The notes under the pieces are model-generated. The model did not search any database and was not told where the DNA came from. It saw nothing but the letters and a program-made list of their open reading frames with translations. Shown here in pieces: positions 19,414-29,356 of a stretch of 33,554 bases of DNA. Positions within the stretch are counted from its first letter, which is position 1. Every line of letters starts with the position of its first letter. The translations under genes and the position numbers were made by a program. This stretch comes from Salisapilia sapeloensis. Its lineage: Eukaryota; Oomycota; Peronosporomycetes; Peronosporales; Salisapiliaceae. The stretch spans positions 1-33,554 of the forward strand of contig JAADVB010000209.1 in the NCBI GenBank assembly GCA_023334545.1, written 5' to 3'.

Positions 19414-19956
19414 GTCGGCAAGTCCAAAGTCGTGGTACGATTTCAAGCTCTGTGCACGAGTACGAAAAAGTAGGAATGAGCTGAAAGAGTGCAACGGGAC
19501 ATGCAGATGTGTGCAACTTCACGACATCCTGGATAGAGAGTGGAAATCTAGGTCAAGAGTGCTGATAGAGCGTTCGATGGTCCATTCGCTCAGGTGCATA
19601 GGATCGCAGAGACGCCGATCATCTGATTAGTGGGAAGAGGTAGTAACGGGATGGGCTCCCACTTCGTGCGATAGAGAGGACATCTGTAGAGCGATGTGTG
19701 TCAACGGATATCGCCTAGGTTTCTACCGAAGCTCGTACGTAACGCGCTGAAGACGACGTGACTTGCCATTGCTTTGTACACTTTTCATCTATTTCTGCTT
19801 ACATGTTCGCTTCTACTTGGCTCAAAGTTTCTTTCTGCTATCCTTCCTAACGGATGCATGCTACTGACGCCAGAAGTGGATCTACCCGTTGTGAATCGAT
19901 CACTCGCCCACGATTGCGTCGAGCGTCGCATCATTTCGATGGTCGAGAATCGTCAC
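19414..19956. other. Intergenic region between phosphatase start and Tudor-like gene end
   Basis: About 540 bp without a supported gene. It contains the phosphatase core promoter and, further right, the 3' flank of the Tudor-like gene. A 68-codon plus-strand open frame at 19774-19977 has no recognisable features and overlaps the last exon of the opposite-strand gene. Confidence 0.6.
19466..19481 (-). promoter_or_regulatory. Oomycete core promoter motif upstream of the phosphatase
   Basis: The minus strand reads GCTCATTCCTACTTTT, matching 14 of 16 positions of the published oomycete transcription-start consensus GCTCATTYYNCAWTTT. It lies 53 bp upstream of the signal-peptide ATG at 19413, a normal distance for a short 5' leader. 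It supports the oomycete assignment and excludes the more upstream in-frame start. Confidence 0.7.
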
Positions 19957-20517
19957 TCAGAAGGAGTTCGAGCGTAGCCATCGGATACCGCGGAGTCCAT
20001 TCCCAGTTGCGACGTTGTTCTCGAGACCATTAATGATGTAGCCAGACGCTAAGAACCACGAGACATCAAGTGAGTATAATGCAATTCATTAGTCTTGACA
20101 TGACAAGTGGACTTACTTGAATTAAACTCGCCTCGACGATGCAACACTACCGTCGGAGTGACATGTTGATCTCGGTCGGAAACGTCGGGAGACAAGAGCG
20201 AGTCATCTCCTACAGAAGATCGTTTCCGACGGTCAGACGGCGGCGCTGCTTTCGATGTACTAACGTATCTGCAAGCAAAAATCCATGATGCCCGTAACCA
20301 GAATGGCATTACGTATACTCCATTACCTCAGGTCGTCTTCTTCGACGCCGGATTCTCGATTCCCGTCTTCGTCGTACTCGATTTGAAAAGTACCATCAAC
20401 GTCTTGACGAAGAATAGTTGCGGGAAACCATGCGCCGTCAATCTCACGTTCGACTCGCGTGCCATTCCCCCAAGTTTTTTCATCTCTCTCTTTGGATTCC
20501 ATAGACGATCGTGTCAT
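19957..20517 (-). CDS. Tudor-like domain protein, 5' part unresolved
   Basis: Three 3' exons are well supported: up to 20327, 20268-20117 and 20048-19957. The introns are 58 nt (GTAATG...TTGCAG) and 68 nt (GTAAGT...TCTTAG), with frame kept at both joins. From the first in-frame ATG (20517) the product is 144 aa. It carries a Tudor/Agenet-like barrel: GTRVEREIDGAWFPATI, then DGTFQIEYDEDGNRES and DDLR, the pattern of a small methyl-lysine-reader-type fold. A Ser-rich basic linker (DRRKRSS) and a short C-terminus follow. The frame is open upstream of 20517 to an in-frame TGA at 20644-20646, so the true start may lie further up in exons that could not be joined. Function and partners are not known. 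Confidence 0.6.
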
Positions 20518-20643
20518 TTCCTCTTCGTCTTTTGACCAAGGACAGCATTCTTCTCGAGAAGCTAAAAATAGCTCGAGTTGGTAGTGGGATCTAATCTGCA
20601 CAGTTCCGCATCGACGAGCGAGACCGCTCCCATTACCTTCTAC

Positions 20644-21151
20644 TCAATTCAATTGACGCTCCGGAGAGACTTTGGACGTGTACGAGCCCCATTCCTTTTC
20701 AATAGCATTGGTATGCGCCACTTGTAAAGAGAATAAACATCATTCTGCATACAAATATCAAGTACAGAGCAAACCAAGGTACTTAATGGATCCCAACATT
20801 TCACAGACCACAACCTCTTCGTCCAAGTAGCTTCCGAGCTCATGAAAATTCCCTTCAAAGCGAATACGACATTTTCCAATCGATCATGAAACTACCATCG
20901 ACGTCTCTCCTATCGAAGGGTTAAACTATATCGCCGAACGGAAATTTTCATGCTTCAATCATACGAAGGACAAGTGTACATGCATGTACCTATCTCCTTC
21001 TTTCCTACCTTCAATCTTCTCCTTGGTTCTACCCTAGAATAACTTTCATATTCAAGAGGAGTAACTCCCTGATTTGGTGCTTGGTCCGCATGGCAACAAG
21101 ACGGACAAGAGGTTGATCATGCTAAAAAAGACTTGACGCACCGTTTTCCAT
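20644..21151 (-). other. Probable upstream exons or decayed part of the Tudor-like gene
   Basis: Several protein-like fragments lie on the minus strand in different frames. A possible first exon ATGGAAAACG (21151-21142) with donor GTGCGT leads, after a 62-nt intron, into a segment reading APNQGVTPLEYESYSRVEPR. A second piece reads RDVDGSFMIDW, echoing the DGTFQIEY core of the downstream domain, and a third reads FEGNFHELGSYLDEEVV. No set of consensus introns joins all pieces in frame, and a TGA at 20644-20646 separates the last piece from the downstream exon. It is either an intron-rich gene with non-obvious splicing or a pseudogenised 5' half. Confidence 0.35.
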
Positions 21152-21310
21152 CTGTCCAGACTTCAACTAGGCGAAGGGATCGTGTCTCTTAAGAGGTACG
21201 CGGCCGGCGTGCATAGATCTTGCAAGGGAAGTTGTCCTGTTACTTCTGCCACATCAGAGGACGAGGCCAGCGAGAATTCACAACAACTTTTATTCCCTTC
21301 TCAACAGCGC

Positions 21311-21853
21311 ATGGAGCCTCCTGCATCCTTCTTCCCGACACCGAACGAAATCGCCGGCGGGATCCGGTGGGTACGAGACCACCCAGTCGTGGCCACGGCC
21401 GCAGCCGCCGCAGCAACCGCAGTCAGCGTCGTATCATACTTTAATGCCAAGTACGACAGCGACGACGAGGACGAGGTGCTCGACTTGGCGAATGGACAAC
21501 GAGACCGAGGACATACATGGAGCGACGACCGAAGGCGGCGGAACAGTGCAATGCAGCAAGCTCTGCCACCTCGACGACAGACCTTATCGGCACAGAGTTT
21601 AGAGCGGCACCCAATAAATTTATCCCCAGCGGAAAAATCTCCGACGGACGACAAGGAGAGCTGGACGGAAAGTGAAATGTCGTCTTCACCGATGCGGAGA
21701 TCCATGCAGAGTCGCATGGACATGTTGACCGTCCAAGGTGGACAGCAATTCGCCGAGGAAGGGGTGGCAGACGCGGATGAAAGTGACGATGTAATTTCTC
21801 CGCAATGGGGCTGGTACGTCTCGATCACGCCCCCCAAGGAAGAGTATGCCTAG
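21311..21853 (+). CDS. Small membrane-anchored protein of unknown function
   Basis: A single exon of 180 aa from the first ATG. Near the N-terminus, HPVVATAAAAAATAVSVVSYF (about residues 25-45) forms one hydrophobic, Ala-rich helix that could anchor the protein. It is followed by an acidic DSDDEDEV stretch and a long polar Arg/Ser/Gln-rich region. The C-terminus, SPQWGWYVSITPPKEEYA, contains an aromatic-rich block that looks conserved in style. I recognise no family. Its start is 160 bp from the possible first exon of the minus-strand Tudor-like gene, suggesting a divergent promoter. Confidence 0.65.
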   Translation: MEPPASFFPTPNEIAGGIRWVRDHPVVATAAAAAATAVSVVSYFNAKYDSDDEDEVLDLANGQRDRGHTWSDDRRRRNSAMQQALPPRRQTLSAQSLERHPINLSPAEKSPTDDKESWTESEMSSSPMRRSMQSRMDMLTVQGGQQFAEEGVADADESDDVISPQWGWYVSITPPKEEYA

Positions 21854-21956
21854 ATTGCATTCTTGTCGATAGCCTCATTATAAATTAAATCAATTTTCTC
21901 TTGCATGATCCAAAAACAACATTGACGAAAGAAAAAATCACGTATCTTTCTTTTCC

Positions 21957-22502
21957 TTAGAATTTAGTCTCCTTAAGACCCCACTTGATGTACATGAAGT
22001 GAGGAGCGACGGCACCCTCCGGGTACCACGCGTAGGCCATGCCGGCCTCCGAGTCCATGCTGCGGAACATGTAAAACTGCAGCTCCTTGAAGAGCGGCAC
22101 GAGGAACTTGACGATCTCCTGCGCGTCCGTCTTGAACTGGGCCAAGTCCTCGTCACTCGCGCCAGTGGACTTGAGGTGCTTCATGACCTTGCGGAAGAAG
22201 GACTTGAGGTACGCCTTGAGCTCGGTCTTGGAGCCAAAGCCGGTCTCGGTGTAGCCAAAGCCGATGCCTTCATCGACAATGTTGTTCACCATCTCGACGC
22301 TGTCATCCGGGCCATCGTCGTCGTTGCCACCGAAGGCGTCACCGCGACCAATGTCGACGTCGTCGGCGCTCTTCGGGACGCTCTTACTCTCGACACGGAA
22401 CATGCCCGAGACGACGTTTCCCTCGCTGTCCTTGACATCGAGCGTCTTGTGCGAGTCCGAGATGACCTCGTCGTCCGTGAAAATATCTTGCCACACCAAC
22501 AT
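21957..22502 (-). CDS. TCTP: Translationally controlled tumour protein (TCTP)
   Basis: A single exon of 181 aa; family length is about 170. The start MLVWQDIFTDDEVISDSHKT and the IGRGDAFGGNDDD acidic loop are typical. The TCTP signature regions follow: VDEGIGFGYTETGFGSKTELKAYLKSF and FKELQFYMFRSMDSEAGMAYAWYPEGAVAPHFMYIKWGLKETKF-type C-terminus. TCTP is an abundant cytosolic protein linked to growth control, TOR signalling and translation-factor GTPases. Its mRNA in other eukaryotes is under translational control; nothing visible here tests that. Confidence 0.96.
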   Translation of the reverse strand: MLVWQDIFTDDEVISDSHKTLDVKDSEGNVVSGMFRVESKSVPKSADDVDIGRGDAFGGNDDDGPDDSVEMVNNIVDEGIGFGYTETGFGSKTELKAYLKSFFRKVMKHLKSTGASDEDLAQFKTDAQEIVKFLVPLFKELQFYMFRSMDSEAGMAYAWYPEGAVAPHFMYIKWGLKETKF

Positions 22503-23010
22503 GTCGACTTGCCTGCTTTTTCAGCTCTGGAGAATCAGTCGGCGACGAATATGGCGTACCAGCCACCAGTTTTTTATTCACTTGCCTTTTGTATGCCTCC
22601 CACGACCATCCGCTCTGTGCACATTTGTAAATGCAGCATCAAGTAGATACCACATCTAGACACTGCATGCATCTCTCTTCTCTTAGCTACCGTCCCTTTC
22701 GATCTTGTACTCCCGACAAGCCGGTTCGCATCAAGTACCACTCGTGCCACTTTCGTCAATACGCGTCCAAATGTCCATAATTGAAGTATAGTCCGTCTGT
22801 GCTAGAAAAGATTGCATGCATCTACTTCAGGTCGTACCAATCCTGATACAACCTTGGAGCATACGTCAGAGGCTATATAAAAAGACTCTGTTAGGCACTT
22901 GTCTTCGCTCTTCCCAGCCCACAGCATCTGGTCGGAATTGCAAATGTGCTGCAACACAGAAAGTGGGCGAAGTGTCTTTATTTTGCAAAAAGAAGACAAG
23001 GCGAGGCAGT
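22503..23010. other. Divergent promoter region of TCTP and the bZIP gene
   Basis: A 508-bp spacer. The bZIP reading frame is open upstream from its chosen ATG (23011) to another ATG at 22816, which would add 65 basic residues without recognisable features; this is more likely 5' leader. No tRNA or other RNA gene was found. A GGTTCGCATCA string near 22722 resembles a tRNA B-box, but no cloverleaf can be drawn around it. Confidence 0.5.
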
Positions 23011-25127
23011 ATGTCTAAGTCTGGCAAAGCTAAGCACGTCACGCACTACACGCCCTACCAGGTCAACGCAAATGAGGTATATTCAACGTCCTAGCCAATG
23101 CCTATGCCCCAATGCATCTACGCATTGCAAACCGTAGCGAATCATCGTCCATACTGACAAAAACGCACATGGGAATGTTGGTGCGAATAGAACGATGCAT
23201 TAGTGGACTTTGACGACGAACTGGACTTGGAGATGGATCCCGTGCTTACGTACATTTACTTTCTTACCACGTACGACCACTCGTTTGTACTTATACTTCT
23301 CATAGAGGCTTTTCATCCCATTTTGACCGGAACTTGTGGGCCGATTGGAACGAAGTCGAAACATCCTTGGAGCTCCCGGACGACTTTGCAGCCTTTGTAG
23401 AAGAAGAGGACGTACCAGGCAAGACTATTGAAGACGACGGTCATACGGCAGGCACAGACTCCTTATCTCCTCAAAGCGATACGAATCCTACCACGTACGA
23501 CTCCTTTCCTGCACCCACCACAGACTCCACTCCCACCAGTACGTCCATTTAAACGCTCCAACCTCTTCTATTTACTCACACCTCTCTAGTCGAATCGGAA
23601 GACGTCGATATGGAAGCAACGCAGGAGGCAGTAAAGGACGAACCACGCATCGACCGGAAGAGATCGCTCAGTGAGGACCTCGCCAACATCCTATCAGCCA
23701 ACCAGAACTTCGAGATGAACCAAATGCCTCCACAGCAACAGCAAAAGACAAGTTTTGACGATGACAGTAGTCTCAACTGGCTCAACGACCTTCCTGCGAA
23801 CAAGTCTGCTAGCCTCTTATCTGCCACGAAAGACGGCTCAGCGGCTCTTTATGGGGAGAACCCGCAGTCGAATCCGAATAAAGTCCAGCGACACACTTCC
23901 AACGACAGTTTGGACAGCACAGGCAATGCGACAGACACTGCTTCCACAGGTAGCAACTGCTCGATGCAGAACAACTCGACGCCTTCGTCTGCCGCGAACC
24001 TCATGCCTCCTTACAACAACATGATGCCGAATATGATGATGTACCCGATGGCGATGAACGCACCGAACACATCGGATGTGAACCAGTTGCAGCAGCAGAT
24101 CCAGCAGCTCCAGCAGATGCAGCAGATGCAGATGAGCATGCAGTTCAATCCGCAGCTTGCCATGCAGATGATGCAGCAGCCGTGGAGCATGTCTCCCTTC
24201 AACATGCAGCAGCAGCAGATGCAGCTCCAGTGGCAGCTCCAGCAGCTCCAGAACGTCAACCAGATGCAGTCATCCGCTCCCACCTCTTCCAACCCCACTC
24301 CGTCCAACTCGACCTTTGTCAACATTGCTCGAAAGCCAGAAGAACCGCCTGTAAGCAGTATGCTCCAGTCGCTCATGCAAGAGGAAGCCAAGAAGAAGGA
24401 AAAGAAACTAGAACGGAATCGAGACTCGGCGCGAGAGTCGAGAAGGAAGCAGCAGACGTACGTCGAGACGCTCGAGACTGGTATCAAGCGACTGCAGATT
24501 AATAAAGACCTTGTGCAGCGATACCAGTGGGGCGTCACAGGTCCAGGTTTTGGTCCACTCCCGTGTCCACAATCGCCACAAATGTTCGAGTGGAGACAGC
24601 GACTGGACGTCGTGACAGGGAAAGAGGAGCACTTTTCCAACCTCCAGAACCCTGCTGGCTTCAAAGGTCTCATGGCCGCCGAGAGACAGAGACGAGCGCT
24701 CTCGGTCTCCTCCACACCCAAGCAGCTGATTGTGTGGAAGAGCATGGTGGCAATTGGAAAGCACTTAGCACACCTGCGGACACAAGTACTAGCCGCACAG
24801 GCTCTCCAGAGCGTCGTCGAGAGAGACAACGCGGCGCTTGACGGCAATTCCCTGACAGCAGAGCTCAGCAACGTCCTGCAGCTGTCGGCAGAGCAAAAGA
24901 TCCAGCTCCAATGTGCCGCCAGTCGCATCGTGAGCGTCGAGTACTGGAAGCTCGTGGCGCTCGTCAAGGTCTTCCGGAGCTTACGAAGACAGGCACAGCG
25001 TCTCGCGATGATCGCGCCGAGTCTCGAGAGCTTTTTAGACCAGACGGCGAGTGCCGATCAGATGCAGAAGCTGCTCCAGTGGAGTGTCTCCCATCGGAAC
25101 GCCGTCTACGGCCTCACCTTTGCATAA
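23011..25127 (+). CDS. bZIP transcription factor with Gln/Met-rich domain
   Basis: Exons 23011-23076, 23191-23249, 23306-23538 and 23590-25127; the introns are 114, 56 and 51 nt. The product is 631 aa. The N-terminal 120 residues are acidic, with an LELPDDFAAFVEEED segment that could activate transcription. Residues about 280-350 are Gln/Met-rich. The basic region NRDSARESRRKQ starts at Asn396 and keeps the N-x7-R spacing (Arg404) that contacts DNA. It is followed by a short leucine-zipper-like helix (YVETLETGIKRLQ). About 200 C-terminal residues are helical and conserved-looking, ending LLQWSVSHRNAVYGLTF. It probably acts in the nucleus; targets are unknown. The length and the long tail after the zipper fit the expanded bZIP repertoire of oomycetes. 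It ends 53 bp from the convergent POL5 stop. Confidence 0.88.
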
Positions 25128-25180
25128 CTTAACACCAGACCGTTTGGGTAACAATGAACAACAATGGAAAATGCATGATT

Positions 25181-28100
25181 CTATTCCTGACGCTTCCGCT
25201 TCTTGTCCTTGTCCTTGCTGCCTCCTGTCAGCGCCTTGGTGACGCCAGATAGCTGCTGCTTGACGGCCGGAGACACGGACGACACCTCCGGCACCTTGCG
25301 CTGGAGCTTCTTCTTCTCCTTGTTGCTCTGGCACACGACGGCGAAGCGACTGCAGCACGTCACGACGCTCTTAAAGTGCTTGCTCTTCATCTTGTCGGCC
25401 TTGTCCAGTCCCACCACGAGGCTGTCGCATAGCTGTTTCTCCTGCGCAGTATACACCTTCTTCATGTCAGCGTCTTCCAGGAGCTTGGGCTTAAGCAAGA
25501 GCGACAATAGGCGATACACTTCGCTTCCGAGATACGAATCCACCGGAGGCTTCACTTCCCCCTCTTCCGAAGTAGACGACGCCACCTCCGTAAGCACTGG
25601 AAGCAGCAACGGGAGTCCAATCGTCGGGAATCGGTTCGTCAAGTCCTCAAAGAGGTCGCGAGGGAAGTACGAGTGTTTCTTGGTGAACGTATCCAGCACC
25701 GCCGGACGCAGCATCTTCTCCAGCTCTTCCACATCCTCCCCGCTCTTCACCAAGACACGAACGAGATACAACACGAGCGACTTGCCTACCTTGCTACTCT
25801 GGACATCCTTACTCGCACGCAGACTGTCCAAGAGCGTCTGCAGCAACTCCTTCCCTTGCTCCTTCTTCTCACTCAACACCGGAGGCTCCTTGCTGCCTCC
25901 AATCTTACTAACTAACACACTCTGCAGGCGCTCCTTGAGCACCAACTCATCCTTGCTCTTGATCTCCGTAAACCGCGTCCACAGAGGCTGGAGAAGACTC
26001 AAGACGAGCTCATCGTTCCCTCGCTTCGTCACGAACACCTGCAACAGGTCCAGCACACGGAGCTGGAAGTGCTGCACCTGTGTCTTCTGCTTTTTCTCTT
26101 CCACCTTGCGCCTCGACTTTTCCGTCGCCTGCTCCACGATCGCAGCCAGCGCCATGTCGTCCTTTTGCATCTCGGACGTCGACTCGTCCCCTAGAATCGC
26201 CGCCACATCCGACGACGACGACAGCGTCACCTCTTCTTCCTCGTCCTCTTCCTCCTCGTCGTCCTCTTCCTCTTCCTTCTCTTCACTCTCTTCCGAAGGC
26301 TGGAGCACTTGCATCATCGTTTCCAAACTAGACTCATTCAGCAACGGCACGAGGCTCTTGAAAGCAAAGGTGACAATATCTCGAAGTGCACTCGACCCTT
26401 GCGACAGAAGACTCAGGAGCAAATCGCACAGGACCACAACCGAGTCATCTGTCTTCTTCTTCTTCTTGGTCAACCTCCGGAGACATTGGTCCAAGTCACC
26501 CACGGCCTCGACACTCTCCTGTCGCTGGTCTTCATCCAAAAGACGAATGTAACTGACCATGAACAAGGCGCTAAAGGCCGGCATCAGGTCTTTCGAAGCT
26601 TTGCTCAACGTCTCCTCTGCTTTCTTCGAAGCAGTCTCCATCGCCTTTTCACTATCGTCCTCCAACTCACTACGGAGCTCGACACTTGCATCGGACATCA
26701 ACTGCGTCGCGACGGAGAACGCTTGATGCAGCATACTAGACTCGAGCGTCTGCAAGTTGTGACTCAAGAGCGTCTGGAGACGAGTGGCACAAAGACTCCG
26801 ACTGGCTTCCGTCACCTCTGGCGATGGTTTGACACTCTTCTTCTTCTTCTTCTTGGATACCTTAGAAACAAAGTATGCGTGTGTGAAGAGGAAGACAAGC
26901 ACGTCTTTCACGACAGCTTCCTCCTGCTCCTTACTCTTCAGCAAAACGTCCTGCAGCAACGTACTCACGAGAGCGTCGATTGCCCACTGTCGAACGCTCT
27001 GCAGACGCTTCATACTCGCCTCCTTCCGCTCACGCTCTTCTTCGTGGCGTAAGATAGCGTCAAAGCCCGTACCTTCCGGAGTTTCTTCCTCCTCTGCCTC
27101 CGTCTTGAGCAAGTACGACGACGGCGTGACGAACTGACGCGTAAAGAACGTGGCAAAGGCACTCGGATTCGCCACTGCGAAGGATCGAAGACACTGCTTG
27201 GCAGCTCCATGCAGGTAGTTGCGCTTCCCAATGACATTGTTGTACAGCGACTTGACGAGCTTCTCGGTCATGAGCTTCTCCACGACGTCCGCGTCCACTT
27301 GACCGACGACGAGCGTAAACAGTTTAAACGCCAGAGCCCGACGTTCATGCGTCGTCGTTTCGTCACTCAACAGGGACTCGTCCACGAGCTTCTTCCACGC
27401 CTGAACAAACAGATTTGAGTCCTCCTGCTGCAGGATGTGACCAAAGATGCCGTGCCAGACAGAGTGCACGCGAGGGTACACACTAGAGCTAGCCAACAGC
27501 ACCTGCTTCACGTCGTCCAATGTGTCTTCGGAGACAACAACAGACATGCCTTCTAACTCGACCGAGTGGCTGTCGGCGTAGTGCTGGATGCCAACAGCCA
27601 ACTGCAGCTGCTCGACACTAGCTTCTGCTCCTTGGGCGTTTAACTGCGTCTGGATGCTCTCCCACAGACCTTGCTCGACAAAGTCCGCTGGCGAGACGAC
27701 CTCCAGTACCTGCAGGATACTCTCGTACGCTGCCTCTGTCATCCACTTTTTCCACTGCCCAAGACGCAGCATCTCGTCCACGACGGCCTTGGCGCTCTCA
27801 CTATCGTTATCGAGACGACCGGATTTGAGGATCGCCAGCAGTCCGAACAAGAGACCGAACTTGTGCTCACGCTGCTCCATCGCCTTCATACTGCTCTGCA
27901 CCTGCATGGCGTTTTGCAATTGAGACAGCACGTCGGCCGTCGGCAGCTCCTCCGAGTACTTTTCCAAAACCGTCGCCAATGCAGTGCTAAAGCCTTGTCT
28001 GGCTGCATCTCGAGACGACGCCAGACCTCGCACGAGTCGCTTGACAGTGTACTGCAGGTCATGCTCGTTGGCCACCAAGTGGTTTAGAATCTGCTCCACG

Positions 28101-28243
28101 GCCGCACATCGCTTGTCATTGTCCGTTTCAGCCAGCGTCCAGAAGAGCTTGAGGAATGACGAGTTAGATGGTGGAGAAGAAGTAGACGCTTCTTTCGGAG
28201 CCGACGCAGACGGCGCCTGCTTGTGCTTCTTGCGAGCTGCCAT
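25181..28243 (-). CDS. POL5: POL5/MYBBP1A family nucleolar protein
   Basis: A single exon of 1020 aa from the ATG at 28243 (ACCATGG context); an ATG two codons earlier (28249) is the alternative. The N-terminal region has the family segment YTVKRLVRGLASSRDAARQGFSTAL near residue 65, followed by ARM/HEAT-like helices including KFGLLFGLLAILKSGRL. Around residues 640-680 is a long Glu/Asp run. The C-terminus is Lys/Arg-rich (KDKDKKRKRQE), consistent with nucleolar localisation. Yeast Pol5 is essential for rRNA transcription and ribosome assembly despite its B-type polymerase-like ancestry; MYBBP1A is the animal counterpart. No polymerase catalytic motifs are evident. Confidence 0.9.
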   Translation of the reverse strand: MAARKKHKQAPSASAPKEASTSSPPSNSSFLKLFWTLAETDNDKRCAAVEQILNHLVANEHDLQYTVKRLVRGLASSRDAARQGFSTALATVLEKYSEELPTADVLSQLQNAMQVQSSMKAMEQREHKFGLLFGLLAILKSGRLDNDSESAKAVVDEMLRLGQWKKWMTEAAYESILQVLEVVSPADFVEQGLWESIQTQLNAQGAEASVEQLQLAVGIQHYADSHSVELEGMSVVVSEDTLDDVKQVLLASSSVYPRVHSVWHGIFGHILQQEDSNLFVQAWKKLVDESLLSDETTTHERRALAFKLFTLVVGQVDADVVEKLMTEKLVKSLYNNVIGKRNYLHGAAKQCLRSFAVANPSAFATFFTRQFVTPSSYLLKTEAEEEETPEGTGFDAILRHEEERERKEASMKRLQSVRQWAIDALVSTLLQDVLLKSKEQEEAVVKDVLVFLFTHAYFVSKVSKKKKKKSVKPSPEVTEASRSLCATRLQTLLSHNLQTLESSMLHQAFSVATQLMSDASVELRSELEDDSEKAMETASKKAEETLSKASKDLMPAFSALFMVSYIRLLDEDQRQESVEAVGDLDQCLRRLTKKKKKTDDSVVVLCDLLLSLLSQGSSALRDIVTFAFKSLVPLLNESSLETMMQVLQPSEESEEKEEEEDDEEEEDEEEEVTLSSSSDVAAILGDESTSEMQKDDMALAAIVEQATEKSRRKVEEKKQKTQVQHFQLRVLDLLQVFVTKRGNDELVLSLLQPLWTRFTEIKSKDELVLKERLQSVLVSKIGGSKEPPVLSEKKEQGKELLQTLLDSLRASKDVQSSKVGKSLVLYLVRVLVKSGEDVEELEKMLRPAVLDTFTKKHSYFPRDLFEDLTNRFPTIGLPLLLPVLTEVASSTSEEGEVKPPVDSYLGSEVYRLLSLLLKPKLLEDADMKKVYTAQEKQLCDSLVVGLDKADKMKSKHFKSVVTCCSRFAVVCQSNKEKKKLQRKVPEVSSVSPAVKQQLSGVTKALTGGSKDKDKKRKRQE

Positions 28244-28250
28244 GGTCATG

Positions 28251-28264
28251 CCAGTCGAAATGAG
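28251..28264 (-). promoter_or_regulatory. Candidate initiator element of POL5
   Basis: The minus strand reads CTCATTTCGACTGG just before the POL5 start, matching the CTCATTYY initiator half of the oomycete core promoter but not its downstream half. If used, the first ATG (28249) would be only about 10 nt from the transcription start, favouring the second ATG (28243), which has a better context. Confidence 0.4.
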
Positions 28265-28464
28265 TGTGCTCGGTTGGTTGTCAAAAAAGGAGGGTACTTT
28301 GTGATGATTATCATATACATTGCCACGGTCTACATCTGCTCAAGATATGAACAACTTCAAGGTGGATCCACGACACATGCCATTCGGATAGAGCTATCTC
28401 GCCGTCGTCTGCGTTTACACAGGCTTTGTTCGTGTAGAAAGGATCTTTATTGTCTTATTAGATT

Positions 28465-29268
28465 TTAGTCAAACATTTGGAACTGTTGGCGCAGACTGTC
28501 CTTGTACTCGCCAAACGCTTGTTCCAGCAGGTCGCTCTATCACATTGGTGCGATTGGTATGTAAAATAGGATCAAAAGACGAAAGAAAGCGCACTCGCTT
28601 CGATAGATCGTCCGAGGTTGCCTGCAAGTACATGATATCTCGATGAATCCGGTCTTGGAGTGACTCGATGGCAAACTTGCGTTCATAGTACTCGGTCGTG
28701 GCTGCGTTTAGTCGATAAAAATACTGTTGTCTGTCTTCCGCAGTTTTCAAGAGATCATCACGACTGTGTCTTCGTTTCTCGTTTCGACATTCCTGCTGGT
28801 GATGCAGCTTATTTGCTTCTTCTGTAATGTCCAGAAATCCTCTTTGCCGGCACCCGCTTTGCTGGTTCGACACCGACTACATCGTATCTGGAGTGAATCA
28901 ATCTACCATGTATCGCTTCAAGTTATGTACCGAAGTCCCTGTGTCTTCAGACTTTTCACCCTGAGGAGCAGGAGCAGGCTGACGTACACCGCCATCTACT
29001 CTGCGCCGCTCTTGATCAATGGCACTAGTCACAGCTCTCTCAATCATCTGGACCATGGAGCTGCTTGACTGATCCTCCGGCCCATCTTGAGACTACTCAA
29101 ACTACGTTAGACTAGCTAGCTACAGAGCAGTATACTGAACACTACCTTGTGCATTCTCTTTGTATCATCCCCTCCCTCATTCACTCCAGACAAGCGTGAT
29201 GAAGGGAGTCTAGTAGAAGTATTCCATTGCGGACGCTTCGACCTTTGTCCCTCGCGTTTCGTCCCCAT
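28465..29268 (-). CDS. Coiled-coil protein of unknown function, four exons
   Basis: Exons 29268-29146, 29092-28931, 28876-28595 and 28536-28465. The introns are 53, 54 and 58 nt with donors GTAGTG, GTACAT and GTGCGC and acceptors GAGTAG, ATGTAG and GATAG; all joins are in phase 0. The product is 212 aa. The N-terminal half is basic and polar (KREGQRSKRPQW, later GGVRQPAPAPQ). The C-terminal half is a coiled coil (LLKTAEDRQQYFYRL, YYERKFAIESLQDRIHRDI) ending LLEQAFGEYKDSLRQQFQMFD. I recognise no family. The ATG at 29268 is preferred over 29307 because an initiator-like CCATTTGTTATTT lies between them. Confidence 0.72.
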
Positions 29269-29272
29269 ACCA

Positions 29273-29286
29273 ACAAATAACAAATG
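29273..29286 (-). promoter_or_regulatory. Candidate initiator of the four-exon coiled-coil gene
   Basis: The minus strand reads CCATTTGTTATTTG about 5 bp upstream of the ATG at 29268. It resembles YCAYTYYWNCWTTT with two mismatches. The distance is short, so this is weak support. Confidence 0.25.
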
Positions 29287-29356
29287 GGAAACGTCGCGAA
29301 CGAGCACGTTTTATTTTCTCTTCCTTTCTACCATACATGGACTAGTCTAGGTACAT

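Noticed and set aside
22816-23010. In-frame N-terminal extension of the bZIP protein to ATG 22816
   Set aside because: The 65 added residues are unlike the acidic N-terminus and have no recognisable features; the first ATG of the supported exon is simpler.
25203-26552. Long plus-strand open frame opposite POL5
   Set aside because: Ser/Arg-rich shadow of the POL5 coding strand with no recognisable features.
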